Source: Stagnihabitans sp043721775 (GTDB lineage: Bacteria; Pseudomonadota; Alphaproteobacteria; Rhodobacterales; Rhodobacteraceae). From it: a stretch of DNA of 11,077 nt. Positions within the stretch are counted from its first letter, which is position 1. Each line of letters starts with the position of its first letter. The notes beneath the pieces were generated by a model. It was not told the origin of the DNA and searched no databases. It worked only from the letters and a program-made list of their open reading frames with translations. A program made the position numbers and the translations under genes. Location of the stretch: NCBI GenBank assembly GCA_043721775.1, contig JAYSQA010000103.1, positions 1-11,077 on the forward strand. The letters run 5' to 3'. Positions 1-6,781 of this stretch are shown here, in pieces.

Positions 1-101
1 CCCCGCAGGATGCAGGGTCGTCGTCCAGTCATGTTGATGAGGCAATCGAGGCATTGACCTCAAGACCAATCAGACCTCGCCCGGTTCCAATGGCAAGAAC
101 G

Positions 102-135
102 AAAAAGGGGCCGCGACGATCTGTCGCAGCCCCTT
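102..135 (-). terminator. Intrinsic terminator of tig
   Basis: Read on the minus strand, this is a 13-bp stem (arms 105-117 and 123-135) with one G-U wobble and a 5-nt loop, followed directly by a T-run. It begins 25 bp beyond the trigger factor stop codon. A GC-rich stem plus U-tract is the standard rho-independent form, so the tig transcript most likely ends here. Confidence 0.88.
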
Positions 136-159
136 GAGTTTTCGCCGAAGGGTCGAGCC

Positions 160-1494
160 TTACATCTCGTCCAAAGCTTCGACCAGCTTTTGCAGATCGT
201 CCTTGGAAACTTCCTTGTCGGTGACCTTGGCAGCCGCCACGATGTGATCGACAACCTTGTCTTCAAAGATCGGCGCGCGCAGTTGTTGCTGCACTTGCTG
301 ATTTTTCTGGACGAACTCGAAGTAGGCGCGTTCCTGGCCGGGGTACTGACGGGCGGCATTCAGCACCGCTTGCGTCATTTCCTGATCGGTCACAGTAACC
401 TCGGCCTTGCGGCCAACCTCGGCCAACAGCAGGCCCAGACGCACGCGACGCTCGGCCAGCACTTTATGTTCTTCGGTCGTCTCGATGGCGGCATGGTTAT
501 GGCCATGATCCTGCGGGTTTTCTTCATGCCACAGCTGGTGCGCGATCTGGCCAGCTTCCGCTTCGACCAACGAGGCCGGCAGATCAAACTTGACCAACGC
601 ATCCAGTTGATCCAGGAGCGAGCGTTTCATCACGGCGCGGGCAGCGCCCTTGTATTCGGCTTCCAGACGGTCGGCGATCTGACCCTTCAGGGCGTCCATA
701 TCCTCGGCGCCGTATTTCTTCGCCAGTTCGTCGTTCAGTTCGGCCGGAACCGGCTTTTTGACGGCTTTGATGGTGCAAGCAAAGACGGCTTCTTTGCCAG
801 CCAGATGCGCCGCGCCATATTCTGCCGGGAAGGTCACGGTGACGGTCACTTCGTCGCCCGCCGCAGCACCGACAAGTTGCGCCTCAAACCCCGGAATGAA
901 CGAGTTTGAGCCCAGAACCAGCGGATAATCCTCACCCGCGCCGCCGTCGAAGGCCGCGCCATCAACCGTGCCCTTGAAGTCGATCGTCACCTGATCGCCG
1001 TCTTCGGCCTTGGCACCCGCGTCACGGTCGTCAAACGACTGCGCCGAAGACGCCAGATTGGCCAAGGCTTCATCGACAGATGCCGCATCCGCCTTGACCG
1101 ACAAGCGGTCCAGCGTCAGGGCCGAGGCGTCAACCTCGGGAATCGGCGGCAGGGCCTCGTAGGCCACTTCGACCACGACATCCTGACCTTCTTTCCAGGC
1201 GTCGCCGCCAACCATCTTGACATCAGGCTGCAAGGCCGGACGGTCGCCCGTCGCTTCGAAGTGGTTCTTCAACGCGCCGTCAATGGCTTCCTGCATCGCA
1301 TCGCCCATAATGCGCTGACCGAACTGCTTTTTCAGGATCGCGAGCGGGACCTTGCCCTTGCGGAAGCCCTTGATTTCAACGTCGGGCTGCGCTTTGACCA
1401 GCTCTTCGTGCACTTTGGCGTCAAGTTCAGCAGCCGTCACCGTGATGGTGTAACCGCGCTTCAGGCCGTCTTTCAGGGTCTCGGTGACCGTCAT
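160..1494 (-). CDS. tig: Trigger factor (ribosome-associated chaperone and peptidyl-prolyl isomerase)
   Basis: Trigger factor docks at the ribosomal exit tunnel, shields nascent chains and isomerises proline bonds in the cytoplasm. The 444-residue product has the family layout. The N-terminal ribosome-binding domain carries the signature GFRKGKVP at residues 43-50. A central FKBP-type isomerase domain lies at about 165-248 (GDQVTIDFKG, then FIPGFEAQLVG, then FPAEYGA). The rest is the long helical C-terminal substrate-binding domain. The length is normal for the family. The start ATG (1492-1494) is preceded by a good AGAAGGA ribosome-binding site about 7 nt upstream. A tRNA-Leu gene lies 41 bp upstream on the same strand and may share its transcript, and a strong terminator follows the stop codon. 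No lesions were seen. The identification is secure. Confidence 0.97.
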   Translation of the reverse strand: MTVTETLKDGLKRGYTITVTAAELDAKVHEELVKAQPDVEIKGFRKGKVPLAILKKQFGQRIMGDAMQEAIDGALKNHFEATGDRPALQPDVKMVGGDAWKEGQDVVVEVAYEALPPIPEVDASALTLDRLSVKADAASVDEALANLASSAQSFDDRDAGAKAEDGDQVTIDFKGTVDGAAFDGGAGEDYPLVLGSNSFIPGFEAQLVGAAAGDEVTVTVTFPAEYGAAHLAGKEAVFACTIKAVKKPVPAELNDELAKKYGAEDMDALKGQIADRLEAEYKGAARAVMKRSLLDQLDALVKFDLPASLVEAEAGQIAHQLWHEENPQDHGHNHAAIETTEEHKVLAERRVRLGLLLAEVGRKAEVTVTDQEMTQAVLNAARQYPGQERAYFEFVQKNQQVQQQLRAPIFEDKVVDHIVAAAKVTDKEVSKDDLQKLVEALDEM

Positions 1495-1535
1495 TCTTTT
1501 GTCCTTCTCATCCCTTTTCGGGGCTCATCCCTATC

Positions 1536-1620
1536 TGGTGCGGGTGAAGGGACTTGAACCCCCACGCCTCGCGGCGCCAGAACCTAAATCTGGTGCGTCT
1601 GCCAGTTTCGCCACACCCGC
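1536..1620 (-). tRNA. tRNA-Leu (anticodon UAG)
   Basis: On the minus strand the acceptor stem GCGGGTG (1614-1620) pairs with CACCCGC (1540-1546). An A discriminator and an encoded CCA (1536-1538) follow. The anticodon stem CCAGA/TCTGG encloses the loop TTTAGGT, which puts TAG at the anticodon and reads CUA leucine codons. The long variable arm and the T-loop GGTTCAAGTC are typical of a class II leucine tRNA. Length is 85 nt including CCA. It lies 41 bp upstream of tig on the same strand. I could not identify a convincing -35/-10 pair upstream. Confidence 0.96.
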
Positions 1621-1879
1621 ATTCAGCCAGGTCAGAACCGTTTCCCTGAAGGGGCCACGGCGCGTTCCCGGCAAAATCCGCGCCCTTCTAACAAAGGTAG
1701 CACCGGGATGCGAGGGGAAAATATGCGCAAGGGCGGGCGGCCGGGTTTATGGGCGTTCAAGCGCTTTTGTCGCGGGTCCAGCACAGCGTTAACCGAATCT
1801 TGCCATATTTGTCTTCAAAACTGGCGCAGCAAAGGCCGATGGCCGCAGGTGCATGGCCCCGGGTGCAGGAGATCGCGTG

Positions 1880-2383
1880 ATGGAAATGATCCGTTTGGCA
1901 GAGACCAGGGCTTGCGCAACCGGTGCCGCCGCGCGGCGTACTGGCGCAAAGGCCACGATAGAGGGGATGCTGGCGAGCACTTTGGTGCTGACGCTGGAGG
2001 GGGCCTTTCCGGTGGAATATCTGTCGATCGGCGACCGCATCGTGTCGCGAAGCGGTGCCAGCCGCCTGACCGGGATTGAGATTACGGTGGTTCAAAACGC
2101 CCGCGTGGTCCGGATAGCCCCTGACACCCCTGGCATCGACATGCCGCGAGACGAAATCACCCTTGCCGCCGCCCAGCCGATTGTCTTGCGCGGCGGCCGG
2201 TCCACGGCCCTGCCCGGCCTCGACCAGACCCTGGTTCCTGCAAGCCGTCTGGCAAACGGCTGCACCCTCAAGGCCGAAACCCTGGGCGAGGCGCGGCTGT
2301 TCAAGCTGACCTTCGCCGAACCCACGATGATTTATGCTGGCGGCTTACTGCTGGCCTGCGATGAAACACCGGTTTCCGCCTGA
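1880..2383 (+). CDS. Hint-fold (Hedgehog/intein) domain protein, probably non-catalytic
   Basis: The 167-residue product resembles the Hint domains common in Rhodobacteraceae, which often follow the pattern C-x-PGT-x-I-x-T-x-x-G-x-x-PVE-x-L-x-x-GD. The matching segment here is residues 29-53 (TLVLTLEGAFPVEYLSIGDR). Later parts also fit: a beta-strand with LAAAQPIVLRGG at about 95-106, and a final ASRLANG...IYAGGLL stretch at 121-156. The Cys that normally starts the domain is replaced by Gly29, and the conserved His of the SPxH-type motif aligns with Pro100, so autoproteolysis is not expected. I chose the ATG at 1880 because AGGAG lies 8 nt upstream. The longer frame from 1853 lacks such a site. 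The gene stands alone, divergent from tRNA-Leu/tig. The fold is inferred from pattern only, and its role is unknown. Confidence 0.68.
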   Translation: MEMIRLAETRACATGAAARRTGAKATIEGMLASTLVLTLEGAFPVEYLSIGDRIVSRSGASRLTGIEITVVQNARVVRIAPDTPGIDMPRDEITLAAAQPIVLRGGRSTALPGLDQTLVPASRLANGCTLKAETLGEARLFKLTFAEPTMIYAGGLLLACDETPVSA

Positions 2384-2408
2384 AACGGCCGCAAGCCCGG
2401 CCCCCACC

Positions 2409-2698
2409 ATCCCGCAGTACTGAGACACCTTGGGGATGATATCCCGCAGTGGTGATATCCGCAAGGTTTCGCAGGTCAGAGCCAAGTTGCACAAGCGCGG
2501 GCTATATCCCGCCGCACCCTCGGCGCCGAAGCAAGGGTTTCACTCCCTCCTGGTCATGGATGCAAGGGCTTCGCACCGCCGAACACTCGCCGTAAAGGTA
2601 AGGGTTTAACCCCGCCGCACCCGCTCTGAAGACGCGAGAGTTTCACATCCCCCCACCCGCGCCGCAAAAGCGGGGGGTTTCACACCCCCGCTTTTGCG
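2409..2698. repeat. Cluster of degenerate GC-rich palindromic repeats in a gene-free gap
   Basis: The 493-bp gap between 2384 and 2876 holds no credible gene, but repeated motifs fill most of it. ATCCCGCAGT occurs at 2409-2418 and 2441-2450. CCCGCCGCACCC occurs at 2508-2519 and 2611-2622. Variants of a small palindrome with the core GGGTTTCAC(N)CCC occur near 2463, 2534-2548, 2566-2576, 2600-2613, 2635-2655 and 2671-2690. GCGGG/CCCGC (2497-2501, 2508-2512) forms another hairpin. The copies are diverged, as in an old array of REP/BIME-like elements. The remaining 2699-2876 shows nothing I can assign. Confidence 0.6.
2663..2698. repeat. 14-bp perfect inverted repeat (hairpin)
   Basis: The arms at 2663-2676 and 2685-2698 are exact reverse complements, separated by the 8-nt loop GTTTCACA. 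The hairpin is symmetric and could act for either strand. It lies between the convergent Hint-type gene and the NAD(P)HX repair gene, so it may help end transcription, but no T-run follows directly. It also shares its GGGGTTTCAC core with the palindromes upstream and with the one inside the repair gene, so I class it as the best-preserved member of that repeat family. Confidence 0.7.
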
Positions 2699-2876
2699 TG
2701 AGATATTTGTGCCTGAATGAAGGGGGCGGCGGCAGGGGGCGTGGTCGGTTCCGGGATTTATCTGGCTTGCCTTTTGTGCGGCGCAGGTCGCGACAGGACC
2801 GATGAGAGTTACGGATGGCAAGAGGAGGGCCTTGGGGGCCAAGCTGGCATCAGCCTGTGTGAATGCTCATTTGGTG

Positions 2877-4415
2877 CTAAAGACCCATATGGCGCAAGAC
2901 TTTGGGCAATTGGTCGGGCAGATCCTCGGCGATAAGGCCGGGTCCGAAGCTGCACGCTGCCTCGACGTGCAGCCATGCTCCGGTTTCAGCCGCCTGCTGG
3001 GGCGCAAAGCCGCGGGCAAGAAGGCCTGCAATGAAGCCCGCCAGCACGTCGCCTGACCCTGCCGTGGCCAGCCAGGGGGCCGCGCGGTCGTAGGCCGCGG
3101 AGTTGATGGCGCAGGTGCCATCGGGCGAGGCTATGACGGTGTCGGGGCCTTTGAACAGGACAACGCAGCCAGCGCGGGCGGCGGCCTCGCGGGTGGCGTC
3201 AACTTTGGAATAGGCGGGGCCGCAGGTGGCGGGGGCGTCCAGTTTGGCCGCGATGTCAGGGAACAGCCGGGCGAATTCGCCGCCGTGAGGGGTAAGGATG
3301 CAAGAGGAATGCAGGCTTTCGAACAGTGTCGCATCCCTGGAGATCAAGGTCAGCGCATCGGCGTCCAGCACTGTAGGTCGGGGTTTCACCCCGACTTGCC
3401 CGGAAAGTGCCACGCGGACAAGGTCAGCCGCCCGCCCGTCCAACCCCAACCCCGGCCCGAGGCATAGGGCGTTGATGCGGGTATCCTTCAGAATATCCGC
3501 CAGCCCTGCCCCATCCGCCACGGTTTTCAGCATGATGGCATCCAGCCGCCAGGCATTCTCGGCAAGCGCCTCGGGAGGGCAGGCGAGTGTCACGAGGCCC
3601 GCGCCGATCCTCAGGGCACCTCGGGACGTCATCCGGGCCGCGCCGCCATGGCCGGGGGGGCCGGACAGGATCAGGGCGTGCCCGTAACCAAACTTGTGGC
3701 CCCAATGTTTCGCCAACCGCCAGCCGGGCATCCCTGTCAGTTCCACCGCTTCTTCGGTGTCGCCGAGCCCAATATCAACACAGCGCAATGCCCAAGGTGC
3801 GTCGATAAAGTCGCTTAAGTAATGGCCCAGTTTCGCCCGGTGAAATGTAACTGTCAGATGCGCAAAACATGGTGCTGCTTTGCCAAGTCGTCGCCCGCTG
3901 TCCGCGCAAAAGCCCGACACGATTTCGACCGCCACAATCTTGGTCTTCGAGTTGGGGCCCGCAAGCAGCGTTCGCTCGACCAAGCCATCGACCGCCGCCA
4001 CGAGATCATCAGCAATGGGACGGCTCAGACCTATTCCAAACAGGGCATCGACAATAACGTCAAAATCGCCGTACGGCATTGTACCGCTTACCTCCCCCAT
4101 CCCCACCCACCGCTCATAATTCACCCGTGCGTCCGGCGGCATCCCCTCGGGCGTCCCATACAGGAACACCCGCACCTCCCAGCCCCATTCCTTCAGCAAC
4201 CGCGCCACGACGAAACCGTCGCCGCCGTTGTTGCCCGGACCGCACAGAACCACCGCTCGGAACGGTCCTGCCCGCAACTCCGGCCATTCGGCAAACACCG
4301 CCTCCATCACGCCGCGCCCGGCACGTTCCATCAGGTCAAGGCCGGTCACCTCGCCTGAGGCGATGGCTGCGGCCTCGATGGCGCGCATTTGGGCGGCGGT
4401 CAGCAGTTCGGTCAT
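2877..4415 (-). CDS. nnr: Bifunctional NAD(P)HX epimerase / ADP-dependent NAD(P)HX dehydratase
   Basis: This enzyme repairs hydrated NADH and NADPH: the N-terminal half epimerises R-NAD(P)HX and the C-terminal half dehydrates the S form using ADP. The 512-residue product has the YjeF_N domain first (GPGNNGGDGFVVARL at 59-73, DVIVDALFGIGL at 119-130). The YjeF_C domain follows from about 235 (KFGYGHALILSG, CLGPGLG at 318-324, VLDADALT at 349-356, LTPHGGEFARL at 374-384, TAGSGDVLAG with the expected catalytic Asp456). I chose the ATG at 4413-4415 because AAGGAAG lies 8-9 nt upstream. The frame stays open 22 codons further, without a better site. Two oddities are visible. VAVEIVSG (162-169) replaces the usual VAVDIPSG, and GQVGVKPRPT (339-348) is encoded by a palindromic repeat. 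The gene is divergent from glnB. Confidence 0.94.
   Translation of the reverse strand: MTELLTAAQMRAIEAAAIASGEVTGLDLMERAGRGVMEAVFAEWPELRAGPFRAVVLCGPGNNGGDGFVVARLLKEWGWEVRVFLYGTPEGMPPDARVNYERWVGMGEVSGTMPYGDFDVIVDALFGIGLSRPIADDLVAAVDGLVERTLLAGPNSKTKIVAVEIVSGFCADSGRRLGKAAPCFAHLTVTFHRAKLGHYLSDFIDAPWALRCVDIGLGDTEEAVELTGMPGWRLAKHWGHKFGYGHALILSGPPGHGGAARMTSRGALRIGAGLVTLACPPEALAENAWRLDAIMLKTVADGAGLADILKDTRINALCLGPGLGLDGRAADLVRVALSGQVGVKPRPTVLDADALTLISRDATLFESLHSSCILTPHGGEFARLFPDIAAKLDAPATCGPAYSKVDATREAAARAGCVVLFKGPDTVIASPDGTCAINSAAYDRAAPWLATAGSGDVLAGFIAGLLARGFAPQQAAETGAWLHVEAACSFGPGLIAEDLPDQLPKVLRHMGL
3375..3397. repeat. Palindromic element inside the nnr coding sequence
   Basis: The arms GTCGGGGT (3377-3384) and ACCCCGAC (3388-3395) are exact reverse complements around a 3-nt loop. 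Weaker pairing extends out to 3375 and 3397. The element is in frame and gives residues QVGVKPR just before the conserved VLDADALT motif of the dehydratase domain, at a place where relatives I know have only a short loop. Its GGGGTTTCACCCC core matches the intergenic repeats at 2409-2698. Confidence 0.72.
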
Positions 4416-4429
4416 TTTTCGCACTTCCT

Positions 4430-4441
4430 TGTTTGCAAACA
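4430..4441. promoter_or_regulatory. 12-bp perfect palindrome upstream of nnr (possible operator)
   Basis: TGTTTGCAAACA is an exact palindrome lying about 15 bp upstream of the nnr ATG and touching its ribosome-binding site, inside the 174-bp nnr/glnB divergent region. The TTTGCAAA core resembles sites described for short-chain acyl-CoA regulators of the PccR/RamB type, which usually occur as two copies; only one is seen here. An operator role is inferred from symmetry and position. I could not define a clear -35/-10 pair for either gene in this region. Confidence 0.3.
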
Positions 4442-4589
4442 GGCTACTTTTTACGCAGTACCGCCCATTATTTAGACGCACCCGGCAGATTCCCGCGCCT
4501 CACCCCGGCAGCCCGCGCCTTGTCAATTGTCCCAGCGTTAGGGAAGTGGTCAGAGAGCAAGAGACGAAAAACGCCCCGGGGGGAGTCGC

Positions 4590-4928
4590 ATGAAGAAGAT
4601 TGAGGCCATCATCAAGCCCTTCAAACTTGATGAAGTCAAAGAGGCGCTGCAAGAGGCTGGCATACAGGGTCTGTCGGTGACCGAAGTAAAAGGTTTCGGC
4701 CGGCAAAAAGGACATACAGAACTTTATCGCGGCGCGGAATATGTCGTGGATTTCCTGCCCAAGGTGAAGATTGAAGTGATCCTCTCGGATGACATGGTCG
4801 ATGCGGCGATTGCTGCGATCATCTCGGCGGCGCGTACTGACAAGATCGGCGATGGCAAGATTTTTGTCTCGACCGTTGAACAGGCGATCCGCATCCGTAC
4901 CGGCGAGTCAGGCGACGACGCCATCTGA
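4590..4928 (+). CDS. glnB: Nitrogen regulatory protein P-II
   Basis: PII trimers sense 2-oxoglutarate and ATP/ADP. Through GlnD-dependent uridylylation they control glutamine synthetase adenylylation and the NtrBC system. The 112-residue product is full length: MKKIEAIIKPFKLDEVKEAL at the N-terminus, a T-loop RQKGHTELYRGAEYVVDF with the modifiable Tyr51, and the C-terminal block GDGKIFVSTVEQAIRIRTGE. A GGGGGAG ribosome-binding site sits 5-6 nt before the ATG. Placement 76 bp upstream of glnA on the same strand marks this as the glnB copy of the glnBA operon and not amtB-linked glnK. Sequence alone separates GlnB from GlnK poorly, so the context carries that call. Confidence 0.96.
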   Translation: MKKIEAIIKPFKLDEVKEALQEAGIQGLSVTEVKGFGRQKGHTELYRGAEYVVDFLPKVKIEVILSDDMVDAAIAAIISAARTDKIGDGKIFVSTVEQAIRIRTGESGDDAI

Positions 4929-4942
4929 ACCTGTTTGAATTT

Positions 4943-4963
4943 CCGGGCTTTGCAAGGGCCCGG
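4943..4963 (+). other. Hairpin in the glnB-glnA spacer
   Basis: A 9-bp stem (4943-4951 with 4955-4963) includes two G-U pairs and closes a GCA loop, 15 bp after the glnB stop. No T-run follows, so it is unlikely to be a full terminator. It could cause partial termination, protect the glnB mRNA end, or set different glnB and glnA levels. Its role is inferred from structure only. Confidence 0.5.
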
Positions 4964-5004
4964 CATCTGAAACATCCTAAACCTCAACCCCGAAAGGCAG
5001 CATG

Positions 5005-6414
5005 ATGAGCGCAGTTGCAAAAGCTCTGAAACTGATCAAGGACGAAGACGTCGAGTACGTCGACATCCGCTTTACCGACCCCAAAGGCAAGCTTCAGCAC
5101 GTCACACTGGTGGCTGATCTTGTGGACGAAGACTTCTTCGAGGAAGGCTTCATGTTTGACGGCTCCTCCATCGCGGGCTGGAAGTCGATCGACCAGTCCG
5201 ACATGAAGCTGATGCCCGACGCAGCCTCGGTCTACATGGACCCGTTCTACGCCGAAAAGACCCTTTGCGTGCATTGCAACGTGGTGGAGCCGGACACCGG
5301 CGAGGCTTACGACCGTTGCCCGCGCCAGATCGCGATCAAAGCGGAAGCTTACCTGAAATCCTCGGGCATTGGCGACATTGCCTATTTCGGGCCGGAAGCT
5401 GAATTCTTCATTTTCGATGACGTGCGCTATCAGGTCAGCCCGAACAAGGTGTCTTACCAGATCGACTCGGAAGATGCGGCCTGGAACACCGATGCGGCGT
5501 TTGAGGGCGGCAACCTGGCGCACCGGGCCGGTTTCAAGGGTGGCTATTTCCCGGTGAACCCGATTGACGCCGCACAAGACCTGCGGTCTGAAATGCTGTC
5601 GACCATGAAGCGCATGGGCATTCGTGTGGACAAACACCACCACGAGGTTGCCACCGCACAGCACGAACTTGGCATGATCTTCGGCGGTCTGGTTGAACAA
5701 GCCGACAACATGCAGAAGTACAAATACGTCATCCACAACGTGGCTGCCGCTTACGGCAAGACCGTGACCTTCATGCCGAAACCCATGAAGGGTGACAACG
5801 GCAGTGGGATGCACGTCAACATGTCGATCTGGAAGGACGGCAAGCCGCTGTTTTCCGGCGACAAATACGCTGACCTCAGCCAGGAAGCCCTGTGGTTCAT
5901 CGGCGGCATCCTGATCCATGCCAAAGCGTTGAACGCCATCACCAACCCGGCGACCAACAGCTACAAGCGCCTGATCCCCGGCTTTGAAGCCCCGGTTCTG
6001 CGTGCGTTCTCGGCCCGCAACCGGTCTGGTTGCGTTCGTATTCCGTGGACCGAATCGCCCAAAGCCAAGCGGGTTGAGGCGCGTTTTCCCGATCCGGCAG
6101 CCAACCCCTATCTGTGCTTTGCAGCCCTGCTGATGGCTGGCCTTGACGGCATCCGCAACAAGATTGATCCGGGTCCGGCTTCGGACAAGGACCTGTACGA
6201 CCTGCCGCCGGAAGAACTGGCGTCGATCCCGACGGTGTGCGGTTCCTTGCGTGAAGCGCTGCAAGAGCTGGAAAAAGACATGGACTTCCTGCTGGTTGGC
6301 GGCGTCTTCAGCCGCGAGTCGCTGGAGGCATATATGGGTCTGAAGTGGGAAGAGGTTTACGCCTTCGAACATACGCCGCACCCGATTGAATACCAGATGT
6401 ACTACTCTTGCTGA
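5005..6414 (+). CDS. glnA: Glutamine synthetase type I
   Basis: GlnA makes glutamine from glutamate, ammonia and ATP as a cytoplasmic dodecamer. All class I landmarks are present: FMFDGSSIAGW near residue 50, GPEAEFFIFDD near 130, the ATP-binding stretch KPMKGDNGSGMHVN near 260, NRSGCVRIP near 340, and the adenylylation motif DLYDLPPEE with Tyr at about 398. This implies control by GlnE adenylyltransferase. Length (469 residues) is normal. Two adjacent ATGs exist (5002 and 5005). The second has the better spacing (7 nt) from GAAAGG, so I use it, but the first would add only one Met. The gene follows glnB with a 76-bp spacer and ends at a strong terminator, which fits a glnBA operon. Confidence 0.97.
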   Translation: MSAVAKALKLIKDEDVEYVDIRFTDPKGKLQHVTLVADLVDEDFFEEGFMFDGSSIAGWKSIDQSDMKLMPDAASVYMDPFYAEKTLCVHCNVVEPDTGEAYDRCPRQIAIKAEAYLKSSGIGDIAYFGPEAEFFIFDDVRYQVSPNKVSYQIDSEDAAWNTDAAFEGGNLAHRAGFKGGYFPVNPIDAAQDLRSEMLSTMKRMGIRVDKHHHEVATAQHELGMIFGGLVEQADNMQKYKYVIHNVAAAYGKTVTFMPKPMKGDNGSGMHVNMSIWKDGKPLFSGDKYADLSQEALWFIGGILIHAKALNAITNPATNSYKRLIPGFEAPVLRAFSARNRSGCVRIPWTESPKAKRVEARFPDPAANPYLCFAALLMAGLDGIRNKIDPGPASDKDLYDLPPEELASIPTVCGSLREALQELEKDMDFLLVGGVFSRESLEAYMGLKWEEVYAFEHTPHPIEYQMYYSC

Positions 6415-6435
6415 TCTGATCAGCAGACTGCGAGG

Positions 6436-6463
6436 GGGGCGCCTTTGGGCGCCCCTTTTCATT
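6436..6463 (+). terminator. Intrinsic terminator of glnBA
   Basis: GGGGCGCC (6436-6443) pairs perfectly with GGCGCCCC (6448-6455) around a TTTG loop. The stem is followed by TTTTCATTT, 22 bp after the glnA stop codon. It has typical rho-independent form on the plus strand. Confidence 0.9.
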
Positions 6464-6781
6464 TGTGGGCATGATTCATTTCGCGATCAGGGCCCGCAGT
6501 TCGGCCAGATGCGGAGCCACAAAGACAACCAACGACCGGACCGGATTGACCCTTTCCCTTCAGACGCCGACACAACCGCCACCAGAGGCGGCGGTTGATC
6601 CGCCGCACCCGCCAAAGTCACAGGCGTTCCCTAAAGCCCCGGCACCACGGCGCAGTCTGCCAAGGCCGCCCCATCCGGGATGGTATGGAAGGCGCAACCG
6701 GCGCGGATTGCCGCCATGTAGGGCCAGTCGCGGCCATAGCCCACGATATTCACCAGACCACCGGCGAACCAGTCGGCCATC

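Noticed and set aside
3..137. Open plus-strand frame at the left edge (SSSSHVDEAIEALTSRPIRP...)
   Set aside because: It could be the end of a gene entering from the left, but it runs through both arms of the tig terminator and no family is recognised; too short to support.
190..909. Long plus-strand frame of 239 residues opposite tig
   Set aside because: It is a shadow of trigger factor codons in GC-rich DNA; it has no domain and no ribosome-binding site.
1484..1792. Plus-strand frame of 102 residues with VRVKGLEPPRLAAPEPKS
   Set aside because: It is the antisense reading of the tRNA-Leu gene, a common false protein.
1789..1803. TTAA followed after 7 bases by TTGC upstream of the Hint gene, resembling a CtrA site
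   Set aside because: The second half-site is incomplete, and a single half-site is expected by chance.
2384..2876. CRISPR array
   Set aside because: The repeats are short, palindromic and diverged, with irregular spacing and no uniform spacers; no cas genes are nearby.
2717..3056. Plus-strand frames of 72 and 84 residues
   Set aside because: They overlap the 3' end of nnr in antisense, and have no motif or ribosome-binding site.
4984..6462. 492-residue minus-strand frame opposite glnA
   Set aside because: It is antisense to a highly conserved gene; its open length follows from glnA codon bias.
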